Positions 43,473-52,954 of a DNA stretch of 64,000 bases are shown piece by piece (the stretch's first letter is position 1; each line of letters starts with the position of its first letter). Origin of the DNA: Streptomyces sedi (GTDB lineage: Bacteria > Actinomycetota > Actinomycetes > Streptomycetales > Streptomycetaceae); contig NZ_VDGT01000001.1 of NCBI RefSeq assembly GCF_006335015.1, positions 434,001 through 498,000 on the forward strand, in the 5' to 3' direction. A program made the translations under genes and the position numbers. The notes beneath the pieces are model-generated. The model searched no databases, was not told the DNA's origin, and saw nothing but the letters and a program-made list of their open reading frames with translations.

Positions 43473-45137
43473 TCACCCCCGGGTCAGCTTCTTGTAGGAG
43501 GTGCGGTGCGGGCGCGACGCCTCGGGGCCCAGCCGCTCGACCTTGTTCTTCTCGTAGGACTCGAAGTTCCCCTCGAACCAGAACCAGCGGGACTCGCCCT
43601 CGTAGGCCAGGATGTGCGTGGCCACGCGGTCCAGGAACCACCGGTCGTGGGAGACGACCACGGCGCAGCCGGGGAACTCCAGCAGCGCGTTCTCCAGCGA
43701 GGAGAGCGTCTCCACGTCGAGGTCGTTGGTCGGCTCGTCGAGGAGCAGCAGGTTGCCGCCCTGCTTGAGGGTGAGCGCCAGGTTGAGCCGGTTCCGCTCG
43801 CCGCCGGAGAGGATGCCGGCCGGCTTCTGCTGGTCGGGCCCCTTGAAGCCGAACGCGCTGACATAGGCGCGGGAGGGCATCTCGACCTGGCCGACGTTGA
43901 TGTAGTCCAGCCCGTCGGAGACGACCTCCCAGAGGGTCTTCTTGGGGTCGATGTTGGCGCGGGACTGGTCGACGTAGGAGATCTGCACGGTGTCGCCGAC
44001 CCGCACCGAGCCGGAGTCGACGCTCTCCATGCCGAGGATCATCTTGAACAGCGTGGTCTTGCCCGCGCCGTTCGGGCCGATGACGCCGACGATGCCGTTC
44101 CTCGGGAGGGTGAACGACAACCCGTCCACCAGGATCTTGTCGCCGAAGGCCTTGCCGAGCTTGTCGGCCTCGACGACCACGTTCCCCAGCCGGGGGCCCG
44201 GCGGGATCTGGATCTCCTCGAAGTCCAGCTTCCTGGTCTTCTCCGCCTCGGCCGCCATCTCCTCGTAACGGGCGAGGCGCGCGCGGGACTTGGCCTGCCG
44301 GCCCTTGGCGTTGGAGCGGACCCAGTCCAGCTCCTCCTTGAGGCGCTTGGCGCGCTTGGCGTCCTTCTGGCCCTCGACCTTGAGGCGGGTCTGCTTGGTC
44401 TCCAGGTACTTGGAGTAGTTGCCCTCGTAGACGTAGGCACGGCCGCGGTCGAGCTCCAGGATCCACTCGGCCACGTTGTCCAGGAAGTACCGGTCGTGGG
44501 TGATGGCCACCACGGTGCCCGGGTACTTGGCGAGGTGCTGCTCCAGCCACTGCACGGACTCGGCGTCCAGGTGGTTGGTGGGCTCGTCGAGGAGGAGCAG
44601 GTCGGGCTGTTCGAGCAGGAGCTTGCAGAGCGCGACGCGGCGCTTCTCACCGCCGGAGAGGTGGGTCACCTGCCAGTCGCCCGGCGGGCAGCCGAGGGCG
44701 TCCATCGCCTGGTCGAGCTGCGCGTCCAGGTCCCAGGCCCCGGCGTGGTCCAGCTCCTCCTGGAGCTGCCCCATCTCCTCGCCCAGGGCGTCGGTGTACT
44801 CGGTGGCCATCTGCTCGGCGATGGCGTTGAACCGGTCGAGCTTCGCCTTGGTCTCGGCGACGCCCTCCTGGACGTTCTCCAGCACCGTCTTCGACTCGTC
44901 CAGCGGCGGCTCCTGCATCAGGATGCCGACCGTGTAGCCGGGGGTGAGGAACGCGTCGCCGTTGGAGGGGTGCTCCAGACCGGCCATGATCTTGAGGACC
45001 GTGGACTTGCCGGCGCCGTTGGGACCCACGACACCGATCTTGGCCCCCGGCAGGAAGCTCAGGGTGACGTTGTCCAGGATCACCTTGTCGCCGTGGGCCT
45101 TGCGCGTCTTGCGCATGGTGTAGATGTACTCAGCCAA
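43473..45137 (-). CDS. ettA: Energy-dependent translational throttle protein EttA
   Basis: An ABC-F protein of 554 residues that binds the ribosomal E site and gates entry into elongation according to the ATP/ADP ratio. Two ABC domains are complete: Walker A GPNGAGKST and GPNGAGKTT, signatures LSGGEKRRV and LSGGERNRL, with LLDEPTNHLD and LLDEPTNDLD. The linker with KKxR-type basic residues (QKDAKRAKRLKEELDWVRS) carries the P-site tRNA-interacting motif. The start is a TTG at 45137 (LAEYIYTMRKTRKAHGDK), which matches EttA N-termini exactly; the ribosome site is weak. Confidence 0.94.
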   Translation of the reverse strand: MAEYIYTMRKTRKAHGDKVILDNVTLSFLPGAKIGVVGPNGAGKSTVLKIMAGLEHPSNGDAFLTPGYTVGILMQEPPLDESKTVLENVQEGVAETKAKLDRFNAIAEQMATEYTDALGEEMGQLQEELDHAGAWDLDAQLDQAMDALGCPPGDWQVTHLSGGEKRRVALCKLLLEQPDLLLLDEPTNHLDAESVQWLEQHLAKYPGTVVAITHDRYFLDNVAEWILELDRGRAYVYEGNYSKYLETKQTRLKVEGQKDAKRAKRLKEELDWVRSNAKGRQAKSRARLARYEEMAAEAEKTRKLDFEEIQIPPGPRLGNVVVEADKLGKAFGDKILVDGLSFTLPRNGIVGVIGPNGAGKTTLFKMILGMESVDSGSVRVGDTVQISYVDQSRANIDPKKTLWEVVSDGLDYINVGQVEMPSRAYVSAFGFKGPDQQKPAGILSGGERNRLNLALTLKQGGNLLLLDEPTNDLDVETLSSLENALLEFPGCAVVVSHDRWFLDRVATHILAYEGESRWFWFEGNFESYEKNKVERLGPEASRPHRTSYKKLTRG

Positions 45138-45305
45138 GAGAAACCGTCCGGCAGCTGTCGTCAGTGGGTGGGAAGCCTGCCTCCATCCTGCCGCATGGCC
45201 ACGCGCCGAACGAAACCGGTGCCGGTCCGTGCACGCGCTGGGGCCGGTGCGGCGGGCGGGGCGGAACGGGGGCCCACGCGCGGCCGGGCGCGCGGGCAAA
45301 CGGGA

Positions 45306-45334
45306 GGGGGCGGGCCCTCGATGGGCCCGCCCCC
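45306..45334 (-). terminator. Terminator after the thioester-domain protein
   Basis: A perfect 12-bp GC-rich hairpin (45306-45317 with 45323-45334) with 5-nt loop. It lies 83 bp after the stop at 45417 and before ettA on the same strand. Confidence 0.75.
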
Positions 45335-45416
45335 GACGCCCGACGGAGAACTCCCGTCAGGCCCTGGCGCACGTCAACGCTTCGAAGACGCCCGCCCTAG
45401 CTGTCCGTACCTCGGG

Positions 45417-46823
45417 TCACTGCCCCGCGGCGGCGGAACGACGACGCATGAAGAACACCACGCCACCACCGACGGCCAGCAGCGCCACGGCGATGCCGCC
45501 GATCAGCATCGGGCTGCCGCCGCTGCTGCCGGTCTCGGCGAGGTCGGCACCGTCCTCGCCCTCGCCACCGGTGCTGGCCGGGGCCGGCTCGTTGACCTGC
45601 TCCTGGCCGCCGTCGTCACCGGTCTCGCAGTCGAGCACACCGGTGAAGACCCAGGGCTCGGCACCCTCGATCGCGTTGTCGATGGTGATCTCGTAGGCCT
45701 GGCCGTTCTCGACCGGGACCACGACGGACTGCGACTCGCCGGCCGCGATCTCGTAGGACTCGCCGTCCAGCTCGAAGGTGAACGGCACGTCACCCTCGTT
45801 GCTGGCGGTGATCTCCACGCCGCCCTCGACGCACTTCTCCACCGCGTTGACCGCGACGGCGGGCTGGCCGGGGGCCGCCCAGCTGACGCTGGCGTTGGCG
45901 GTGACGGAGGAGTCGGAGGACCCGGCCAGGATCATCGTCTGGGTCCGGGTGTCGATGCCGGTGAAGGCACGGCCGAGCGGCACCTGCGAGGTGGCGGTGG
46001 CGCTCAGCGAGGCGGAGCCGTCGGCCGCGTCCTCGGGGATCGAGAAGTACAGCTCGGTGCCGCCGCTGACCGGCTGGTCCTCGGTGATGTACTCGCCGTT
46101 GGCGTCGACGATGGTCACGCCCTGCTCGGTCGCGCTGGCGTCCGGCGTGACGAAGACCGACTCCGCGCTGGAGTTGACGGTGACCGGGCCGACGATCTCG
46201 CCGGGCTGGCCGGAGACCTGCGGCGGGGTCAGTTCGAGGGACGCGCCGGGCTCGGCGACGTCACCCGCGTTCTCCAGCAGCCAGTCGGTGAGCTTGGCGG
46301 CGTTCTCGTTGGTCGGAACGGCGTCGACGCCGTCCGACAGCTCCCAGATCGCGGCCTGCGTGCCGGCGGCGGCCTGCTCCTCGTTCAGCGACTCGGCGCC
46401 GGCCTGGCCGGCGAGCGAGGCGAGGTCGTTCACCGCGGGGAACGAGTTCTGGAGAATCCAGTGGATCTTGCCGGCGTCCGGGTTCCCGTGGAGAGTCGAG
46501 GACTCCCAGGCGGTCTCCTTGTACTGGGCGCCGGTCTGGGCGCCGGTGGCGAAGTCGATGCAGTAGGTCTTCAACGTGCCGCCGTCGTCGGCGGTCATGT
46601 AGAACAGGCCGGCGCGGTAGGTGTCGGTCTCCCCGTTGTGGGTGACGTTCACCCCGTCCTGGACCTGGAGACCCTCGTTGACCGCGGTGGCTCCTCCGCT
46701 GCGCGGGTTCAGCTCGTCGGCGGCGGCGGACCCGGCGGTGGCGAGGGCGCCTCCCGCTATGAGCCCGGAGGCCACGGCCGTGGCCGCAAGGCGGGATACG
46801 ACCCGCTTGCGCGCGTGCTTCAT
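45417..46823 (-). CDS. Thioester-domain surface protein with LAxTG sorting signal
   Basis: A 468-residue exported adhesin-like protein. It has a signal peptide (KHARKRVVSRLAATAVASGL ... GSAAA), then a thioester domain: Cys88 in TYCIDF and Gln156 in QAAIWELSDG are placed to form the internal Cys-Gln ester that lets such domains bind covalently to amine-bearing targets. Two or three Ig-like beta domains follow, then a Gly/Glu linker, LAETG at 428-432, a membrane helix and a basic RRR tail, the class E sortase signal of actinobacteria. GGAGGGG precedes the ATG. It is monocistronic, with its own terminator. No sortase gene is nearby. Confidence 0.9.
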   Translation of the reverse strand: MKHARKRVVSRLAATAVASGLIAGGALATAGSAAADELNPRSGGATAVNEGLQVQDGVNVTHNGETDTYRAGLFYMTADDGGTLKTYCIDFATGAQTGAQYKETAWESSTLHGNPDAGKIHWILQNSFPAVNDLASLAGQAGAESLNEEQAAAGTQAAIWELSDGVDAVPTNENAAKLTDWLLENAGDVAEPGASLELTPPQVSGQPGEIVGPVTVNSSAESVFVTPDASATEQGVTIVDANGEYITEDQPVSGGTELYFSIPEDAADGSASLSATATSQVPLGRAFTGIDTRTQTMILAGSSDSSVTANASVSWAAPGQPAVAVNAVEKCVEGGVEITASNEGDVPFTFELDGESYEIAAGESQSVVVPVENGQAYEITIDNAIEGAEPWVFTGVLDCETGDDGGQEQVNEPAPASTGGEGEDGADLAETGSSGGSPMLIGGIAVALLAVGGGVVFFMRRRSAAAGQ

Positions 46824-47049
46824 CTGTAAGTCCCCTCCACGAGATCACAAGGCGCAGCCGTGTCTTCCGACGGCACGCTCATCAACATCCCCGTGCGTAC
46901 GGTGGATCGTAGAGAGGCAGTTGACCGATGTCCCCACCGAACGGGTGACTCACACGTTCCGAGGTCGAATCGTTACCTGGAGGCTTCGGCGAACGCCTCA
47001 CCGGAGACCATGGTGGGGCAGTCGCCCGAATTCCGCCGGAGCCCGTGGA

Positions 47050-48813
47050 TTACCCGCCCGATGCGGACAACTCCGCGCCCCCCGCGGGTGAGGCGGCGAC
47101 CACGAAACGCTCCCTCACCTCGCGGTAGCGCATCAGCTCGGCCGCGACCGGTTCCACGACCTGACGGTGCCCCAACTCGGCCGCCAGCCGGCGCATTCGC
47201 CACTCCTCCGCGCGCCCGTGCGCGTGCGCCGGGCCGCGCGCCGCGATCCGGCAGCCCCACGCGAGCAACGGGCCGCCGACCGCGCCGACGCCCAGCAACA
47301 ACAGCGGCAGCCAGCGCCCCATCACCGGCTGACCGATCAACACCGTCAACAGCCAGCACAGACCCAGCAGCTGAGTGGCCAGCAGCACCGCCTGCCCCGC
47401 CGCCGCGGCCGACCACCAGCCCGGCCGGGGCGGCCGGCCGCGTTCCCGCTCCCCCAGCGCACGCTCCAACGCGCCCGGCAGCGCCTCCGCGCCCCGCCAA
47501 GCCGCCTCCCGCACCGCCCTCGCCCACGGCTCGGGCAGCCCCTCCGCCGCCTCGTCGGACAGCTGCCGCACCGCCTGCTCCACCACCGGCGCCGACACCG
47601 CGGGCGAGACATCGGTGCGCAGCCGCCCCGTCGCCAACGCCGGCGGCTCACCCCTCCGTTCGGCCCGCCGCGCCACCAGCCGCCGCAGGCCCTGCGCCAG
47701 CGGCGTGCCGCAGGCGCGGTCCGCGCGGCGCAGCCAGCCGCGCTCGGCGGCCAGCCCGGCCGCCGGCGCCCCGACCGCCGCCGCCAACCGGTCGCCGAAC
47801 TCCTCCCGCGCGTCGTCCGTCAGCCCGGCCGGCGCCTGCGCGCCGTCCGCGACATAGACCGACTCCAGGCCGCGTGCCACACTGTCCACGTCCGCGGCCA
47901 ACCGCCGCGCGGCGGCCGTGCGCGCCGCCACCAACTCGCCGATCAGCTTGCGCAGTTCCCCCACCCCGTCGCCCGTCAGCGCCGAGCCGGCCAGCACCCA
48001 CGCCCCCGGCTCCCCGTGCTCGCCCAGCGCCACCCCGCGCTCGTCCAGCAGCCGCCGCAGGTCGTCCAGGACCGCGTCGACCGCCTCCGGCGGCAGCCGG
48101 TCGGCCTGGTTGAGCACGATCAACGAGACGTCGGCGTGACCGGCGAACGCCCGCAGATACCGCTCGTGCAGCAGCGCGTCCGCGTACTTCTCCGGGTCCA
48201 CCACCCACACCACCGCGTCTACCAGGCCCAACAGCCGGTCCACCTGCTCACGATGGGCCGGGTCGACCGAGTCGTAGTCCGGCAGGTCCAGCAGGATCAG
48301 GCCACGCAGCCCCGGGTCCAGCACATGCGCGCGCCGCCGCGCCCTGGCCGGCACCCCCAGCCGCTCCAGCAGCCCGTCGGGGCTCTGCTCCCGGCCCGCC
48401 TCCCAGGTGCAGGAGACCGGCGAGGCCGTCGTCGGGCGGCGCACCCCCGCCTCGGAGAGCTGCGCCCCCGCCAGCGCGTTGAAGAGCGTCGACTTCCCGC
48501 TGCCGGTCGCCCCGGCGATCGCCACGGTCGTGTAGGCGCGCGGCAGCCGGTCGCGCGCCGCCGCCTCGTCCAGCACGCGCCCCGCCTCGGCCAGCACCCG
48601 CTCGTCGAGCCGGGTGCGGGAGAGCCCCACCAACTCGCGCAGCGCGCCCAGCCGCACCCGCAGCACCCCGTCCTCCGCGGTGCCGGTCGTCCCCGTCGCG
48701 GCCCGCGCCCCGCCGGCGGCCGGCTCGTGGCGTTCGCCGGGGGGCGCTCCGGCGTGGTCCCCGGCGTGCTCGCCGAGTCGCCGGCGATGGCCTGAAGTCT
48801 GGTGCTCGCTCAC
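47050..48813 (-). CDS. dynB: Dynamin-like GTPase with two membrane helices (probably DynB)
   Basis: A 587-residue large GTPase. P-loop GATGSGKST (about residue 100), G3 DLPDYDS and G4-like LNQADR are present. After a helical middle part there are two adjacent membrane helices (GQAVLLATQLLGLCWLLTVL and LPLLLLGVGAVGGPLLAWG), then a helical C-terminus. It is encoded 83 bp after a second, soluble-looking GTPase of the same family. Streptomyces carry a tandem pair, DynA and DynB, that stabilise FtsZ ladders at sporulation septa, with DynB holding the membrane segments. The order and topology fit that pair; the symbol is inferred from this. GTG start with GGGAG upstream. Confidence 0.7.
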   Translation of the reverse strand: MSEHQTSGHRRRLGEHAGDHAGAPPGERHEPAAGGARAATGTTGTAEDGVLRVRLGALRELVGLSRTRLDERVLAEAGRVLDEAAARDRLPRAYTTVAIAGATGSGKSTLFNALAGAQLSEAGVRRPTTASPVSCTWEAGREQSPDGLLERLGVPARARRRAHVLDPGLRGLILLDLPDYDSVDPAHREQVDRLLGLVDAVVWVVDPEKYADALLHERYLRAFAGHADVSLIVLNQADRLPPEAVDAVLDDLRRLLDERGVALGEHGEPGAWVLAGSALTGDGVGELRKLIGELVAARTAAARRLAADVDSVARGLESVYVADGAQAPAGLTDDAREEFGDRLAAAVGAPAAGLAAERGWLRRADRACGTPLAQGLRRLVARRAERRGEPPALATGRLRTDVSPAVSAPVVEQAVRQLSDEAAEGLPEPWARAVREAAWRGAEALPGALERALGERERGRPPRPGWWSAAAAGQAVLLATQLLGLCWLLTVLIGQPVMGRWLPLLLLGVGAVGGPLLAWGCRIAARGPAHAHGRAEEWRMRRLAAELGHRQVVEPVAAELMRYREVRERFVVAASPAGGAELSASGG

Positions 48814-48853
48814 GTGACGCTCCCTGTGCTCCTGGCGATGTGGTCCTGCCGGT

Positions 48854-48895
48854 GTTGTCCTGGCGGCGTTGTCCTGGCGGCGTTGTCCTGGCGGT
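48854..48895. repeat. Three 14-bp tandem repeats between the GTPase genes
   Basis: GTTGTCCTGGCGGC occurs at 48854 and 48868, and GTTGTCCTGGCGGT at 48882, with a degenerate copy just before. The array ends one base before the stop codon of the upstream GTPase. It fills nearly all of the 83-bp intercistronic gap. Confidence 0.85.
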
Positions 48896-48896
48896 G

Positions 48897-50522
48897 TCAG
48901 ACGGCGGTGTGGCGGGGGTCGGCACGCACCGCGGACAGCGCGGAGACCAGCTCCACCTGCGTGTCCACGACGATCCCCAGCCGATGCAACGAAGCCCCCC
49001 TGCGCCGCTTCTCCGCTTCCAGCGCCCGGGCCACGCAGGCACTCAGCTGCTGCGCGCCCTTCTCCCGAAGCCGGGCCGCGCCCCTGGGCCCCAACGCGCC
49101 GGCCAGCGTCTGCTGCGCGACCGTCGCCGCCCGGCCGCCGAGCAGCGCGGTCGCCAGCAGCGCCGCGGTCTCGCTGTCCTCGCTCGGCCCGGAACGCGGC
49201 TGCGGCGGCTGGCCGAGCGGCGGCGGCGCGTGCCGCGCCTCCTCCACCAACTCCTCCAGGCAGCGCCGCAGTCGACGCACCACCACGGCCACCCGTTCCT
49301 CCACCGCCCCCGGCTCCTCCACGTCCGCCGGCGGCGCGCCGCCCACCGCGCGCCAGGCGGTGTCGGTGCTCTCGTCGGCGGTGGCCACGGCCTCGGCCAA
49401 CAGCCCGGTCAGCGCGGAGGTCAACGCCTCCAGCAGCTCGTCGGCGCTGGAGTCGTCGGGGAACGCCAGCCAGTGCGCCCGCGCCTCGCCGGCCAGCAGC
49501 CCGCCGGAGGCGAGCGTCGCGCGCACCCGTTGGTCGGCCGTCGCGTACGCCTCCGCGAGACGCTGGTCGAGACGGACCGCCGTCGCGTGCTGGTGCGCCG
49601 CCGCACCCGCCAGCGCCATCACGCGCCCCCGCAGCGAGGCGAGCGCCCCGCGCGCCGTGCGCAACGCCGCCAGCTCCCGCGCCTCCCGATCCCTGGCCCG
49701 GTGCCCCAGCCACTCGCGCAACCCGGAGACCGCCGTCGCCGGCAGCACCCCCGACCCGCCCCGCGCCGACTCCGGCAGCTCGGGCACCGTGAACCTCGGG
49801 GTCGCGCCGAGCCCCGCCCGTTCCAGCAGCGTGCCGTAGTGCCGGGAGACCTCGGCGGCCAGCTGGTGCGGCACCCGGTCCAGCACGGTGACGACCGTCA
49901 CGTCGTACTCCCGCGCGCTGCGCAGCACATGCCACGGAACGGCGTCCGCGTACCGTGCCGCCGTCGTGACCAGCACCCAGATGTCGGCCGCGCCCAGCAG
50001 GTCGGCCGCCAGGTCGCGGTTGCCCTCCACCAGCGAGTCGATGTCGGGCGCGTCCAGCAGCGCCAGCCCGGCGGGCAGCGCCCTGGTCGTCTCGACGGCC
50101 AGCGCCGGCTCCCCGTCGCTCCGCGCGGGCGGCGGCTGCTCGGCCTCCTGGCGTGGCATCCAGATCCTGCCGAGCTGCGGCAGCACACGCTTCCCCGAGA
50201 ACCAGTGGTGGTCGTCGGGGTGACAGACCAACACGGGGGTGCGGGTGGTGGGGCGCAGCACCCCCGCCTCGGTGACGCGGCGGCCGACCAGCGAGTTCAC
50301 CAGCGTCGACTTCCCGGCGCCCGTGGAGCCGCCGACCACCGCCAGCAGCGGGGCCTCGGGCTGCCGCAGCCGGGGCAGCAGGTACCCGTCGAGTTGGGAG
50401 AGCAGCTCGGCGCGCGACCGCCGCGCGCGCTCCGCCCCGGAGAGATCGAGGGGGAAGCGCGCGGCAGCGAGACGCTCCCGCAGGAGGGTCAGAGCGTCCA
50501 GCAGTTCGGGCCGTGCGTCCAT
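48897..50522 (-). CDS. dynA: Dynamin-like GTPase without membrane helices (probably DynA)
   Basis: A 541-residue GTPase. The P-loop is [13 protein letters not shown] (about 65-77) and G3 is DAPDIDS; at the G4 position there is VTVLDRVPH, without the NKxD Asn, so nucleotide specificity may be loose or binding different. The C-terminal half is helical, with no membrane segment. It is the first gene of the two-gene unit with dynB, as expected if DynB tethers DynA to the membrane. The ATG at 50522 has no clear ribosome site. The region upstream is AT-richer than average, consistent with a regulated promoter. Confidence 0.68.
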   Translation of the reverse strand: MDARPELLDALTLLRERLAAARFPLDLSGAERARRSRAELLSQLDGYLLPRLRQPEAPLLAVVGGSTGAGKSTLVNSLVGRRVTEAGVLRPTTRTPVLVCHPDDHHWFSGKRVLPQLGRIWMPRQEAEQPPPARSDGEPALAVETTRALPAGLALLDAPDIDSLVEGNRDLAADLLGAADIWVLVTTAARYADAVPWHVLRSAREYDVTVVTVLDRVPHQLAAEVSRHYGTLLERAGLGATPRFTVPELPESARGGSGVLPATAVSGLREWLGHRARDREARELAALRTARGALASLRGRVMALAGAAAHQHATAVRLDQRLAEAYATADQRVRATLASGGLLAGEARAHWLAFPDDSSADELLEALTSALTGLLAEAVATADESTDTAWRAVGGAPPADVEEPGAVEERVAVVVRRLRRCLEELVEEARHAPPPLGQPPQPRSGPSEDSETAALLATALLGGRAATVAQQTLAGALGPRGAARLREKGAQQLSACVARALEAEKRRRGASLHRLGIVVDTQVELVSALSAVRADPRHTAV

Positions 50523-50820
50523 GATCGCCACATGCGCAGAATGCCCAACTTCAAGCGGTTTCCCAAGCATATTCCGCCGAACGACGCCCCAAGCCGACCC
50601 GGGACCCACACGGCGTGGCATAACGAGTACGCAACACCCCTCCTCGAAGCGCCCAAAACCGCTGCGCACTTCGCACTCGCCTGCGATTATCAGGGCTGGC
50701 TTCACCGGATCTCCACAGGAGGGGGCTGCGGTGAAGCAACCGGGGCGATGCCCTCGACGCTCTATCCTGTGCGCGGCGAGGTCACCGAGGGGGCGCCGTC
50801 CCACGCCATGACCAAGACCG

Positions 50821-50893
50821 GCCCCCGTAGCTCAGTGGATAGAGCAGGTGCCTTCTAAGCACTTGGCCGCAGGTTCGAGTCCTGCCGGGGGCA
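50821..50893 (+). tRNA. tRNA-Arg (anticodon TCT)
   Basis: A 73-nt cloverleaf: acceptor GCCCCCG/CGGGGGC, D-arm GCTCAGTGGATAGAGC, anticodon stem-loop with CTTCTAA (TCT), T-arm CAGGTTCGAGTCCTG. Discriminator A; CCA not encoded. It reads AGA/AGG, rare codons in this genome. No duplicated 3' end (att) is visible downstream. Confidence 0.96.
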
Positions 50894-51234
50894 CTTCCTT
50901 CACATCTGACATACGCACAGGTCAGCGGGCGCGCGGTTGCCCGGCGGGCGGGCTTGCCCGAAGGGGCTGATATCCGGTTCGCGGTGTTTTGCCCCCACCC
51001 TCCCCGGGTGTCTGTGTCACATACGTGTCCAAGTTCTCCGTCGGCGGGGCCGGGGCAGCGGCCCTTCCGGTGAGGTCCTGTACGGAGAGGGACGGGGACG
51101 CCGATCCTCAGCCACGTGGTCGGACAGGTGTGCCGCGGGGCGGGGACACATGCCCGGCGCCCGTTCGCTCATGTGCGTTGCCGAACGAAAGTTGATCTCA
51201 TCGGTCCCCGCGCCCCACGTGGCGTGAGGGCCGG
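50894..51234. other. Gene-free stretch after tRNA-Arg
   Basis: 341 bp with no convincing frame. It contains some short GC-rich palindromes (around 50930-50960) that could end the tRNA transcript. No integrase, att duplication or repeat is seen. Confidence 0.5.
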
Positions 51235-52614
51235 TCAGGACCGCGGTGCCAGGGCTCCGGGCCAGAGATAGGAGGGCGCGGGTTCCGACCGGCCGCGTAC
51301 CCAGGCGTCGAAGAAGCCCGTCATGTCCCTGCCCGCCTCCTCGGCCGCCATGGCCTCGAACTCGTGCCAGCGGCGCACGCTGTGGGCGTTCTCGGTGGGC
51401 CAACGCGTCAGCAGCCGCCGAAAGGCGTCCTCGCCGACGTAGTGCGACAACGCGTGCATCATGAACGGGGACTTGGTGTACATGGCGGCACCGGACTCGA
51501 TGGTGCCGCTCCACCACGCCTCGTCGCCCCGGTGCTCCGCTATGCCGTCCCGGTAGCGGTCGTCGAGATCGACGCCCGACTGGTCGGCCGCCCACATCCA
51601 CTCGGTGTAGGTGGCGAAGCACTCGCCCAGGCAGCCGCTCGCCGTTCCGTCCCCACCCACGGACGCCCCGAACCACTGATGCGCCAGCTCGTGGACGAGG
51701 ACGCTCTCGTCGGCCCAGTCCGGAGCCGGGAAGATGACGCGTCCCTGGGGTGCGTAGAACGGGGTGTCCTGACTCAACGCCTCCACGTAGATGCCCCCGA
51801 GCGTGTCGAAGGGGTAGGGGCCGTAGGCGTCCTCCAGGAACTGGATCATCCGCGGCGCCTGGTCGGCCAGCGGCTTCATGAGCTTCCTCTGCCCCGCGCC
51901 GTAGACGTTGGTCACGGGCGTTCCGTCGCTCAGCCGGGAGCGTTCCGTCTCCCACGGCCCCATTCCCAGGACGGCGCTCTCGGGCGACAGGGCGTGGGAG
52001 GTGCTCCATCTGAACACGGCCGTGTCGCCCCGCACTTCGGGAGGAGTCTCCGTGCCGTTGGAGACGGCGGTCCAGTCGGACGGGACGGCCGCCTTCACTC
52101 GCAGGAGCGCCTGGTCGCGGGGCGTGTCGTGCGCGGGGAACCAGGTGCCGACCGAGCCACCGGTGACCGTCACGGAGCCGCCGTCCGTCGTCGGAACCCA
52201 GGCCGGGCTCTCCCCCGGCACTCCCTCGTAGGTGATCTCGACGGTGAAGCGGTGCCCGTCCGGCAGGGGTTCGGGAAGGTCGATGTCGAGGGTGGCGTCG
52301 GTCTGGCCGAAGTTCTCGACGGGGGTGCCGTCGACGGTGACGGAGGTCGCCGTCAAGCGCAGGGCCAGCTCGACGCTGTGCAGGTCGGGGCCCGCCGTGG
52401 CGGTGAGGGTGGTCCTGCCGCTGAGCGTCTCGGACTCCGGCGTGTACGCGATGTCCACGTCGTAGTCGTGCACGTCGTAGGGCAGGTCCACCGTGGCGCG
52501 GGGGTCCCCGGGGGACGCGGTCTCCGGCGCGGCGACGACGTGCGACGCGGCGAGGAACAGGGGGAGAGGCGACGCGAGGAGGGCTGTCCGAAGGCGGCGG
52601 CCGGGGCGTGGCAT
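51235..52614 (-). CDS. Secreted M1 family metallopeptidase
   Basis: A 459-residue exported peptidase. A signal peptide (RLRTALLASPLPLFLAASHVVA) precedes the M1 N-terminal beta domain (DVHDYDVDIAYTPESETLSG) and the catalytic domain. The zinc motif HELAH is at 308-312 (HELAHQWFG) and the third ligand Glu is about residue 331 (GECFATY). In place of GAMEN the sequence has YVEALSQD, as in the short bacterial M1 branch. The C-terminal ERAP domain is missing, so it is about half the size of PepN. AAGGAA precedes the ATG. Alone on its strand; substrate unknown. Confidence 0.9.
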   Translation of the reverse strand: MPRPGRRLRTALLASPLPLFLAASHVVAAPETASPGDPRATVDLPYDVHDYDVDIAYTPESETLSGRTTLTATAGPDLHSVELALRLTATSVTVDGTPVENFGQTDATLDIDLPEPLPDGHRFTVEITYEGVPGESPAWVPTTDGGSVTVTGGSVGTWFPAHDTPRDQALLRVKAAVPSDWTAVSNGTETPPEVRGDTAVFRWSTSHALSPESAVLGMGPWETERSRLSDGTPVTNVYGAGQRKLMKPLADQAPRMIQFLEDAYGPYPFDTLGGIYVEALSQDTPFYAPQGRVIFPAPDWADESVLVHELAHQWFGASVGGDGTASGCLGECFATYTEWMWAADQSGVDLDDRYRDGIAEHRGDEAWWSGTIESGAAMYTKSPFMMHALSHYVGEDAFRRLLTRWPTENAHSVRRWHEFEAMAAEEAGRDMTGFFDAWVRGRSEPAPSYLWPGALAPRS

Positions 52615-52942
52615 GGCGGTTCCTTTCCGTGGTGGCCCGCCCGACGGGAGACCCGCGGCAGCGGGCGCGGCCTGGGAATCGACACGCTAGGCGCCCCGTT
52701 TGATCGCCCCGCCCCGGCACGATGAGCGTTCCGTGACGGCCTGCGCCGGCCCGGGCGATGGGCGTGTCCCCGGCGCCCGGGCCCGGCCGGCAGCGTCGCG
52801 CCCCCGCCCCGCGCGGCGGCCGTCGGAAGGGGCGAGGACGTGCGACAGCCGGGGTGCGGGGCCGCTCGCGTGACCGATCCGGTGTTTCTGACGAAGCCGT
52901 GACGTCCCGCCGTCGGGCCGTCCACGCGGCCCCGGCCGCGCC
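52615..52942. other. Divergent intergenic region
   Basis: About 330 bp between the secreted M1 peptidase and the divergent membrane protein gene. It must hold both promoters. I see the -10-like TAGCGT of the plus-strand gene at its right end but no repeat or additional frame. Confidence 0.5.
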
Positions 52943-52948
52943 TAGCGT
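52943..52948 (+). promoter_or_regulatory. Putative -10 hexamer, leaderless start
   Basis: TAGCGT, 6 nt, then GTG at 52955. The same hexamer and spacing occur before the epimerase at 60163. Confidence 0.5.
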
Positions 52949-52954
52949 GAACGC

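Noticed and set aside
43506..46829. An 1107-residue open frame on the plus strand
   Set aside because: It is antisense to ettA and the thioester-domain protein, both with clear motifs. It is a frame shadow.
50821..52614. Integrated element at tRNA-Arg
   Set aside because: No integrase, no duplicated tRNA 3' end and ordinary base composition; the downstream M1 peptidase is a normal chromosomal gene.
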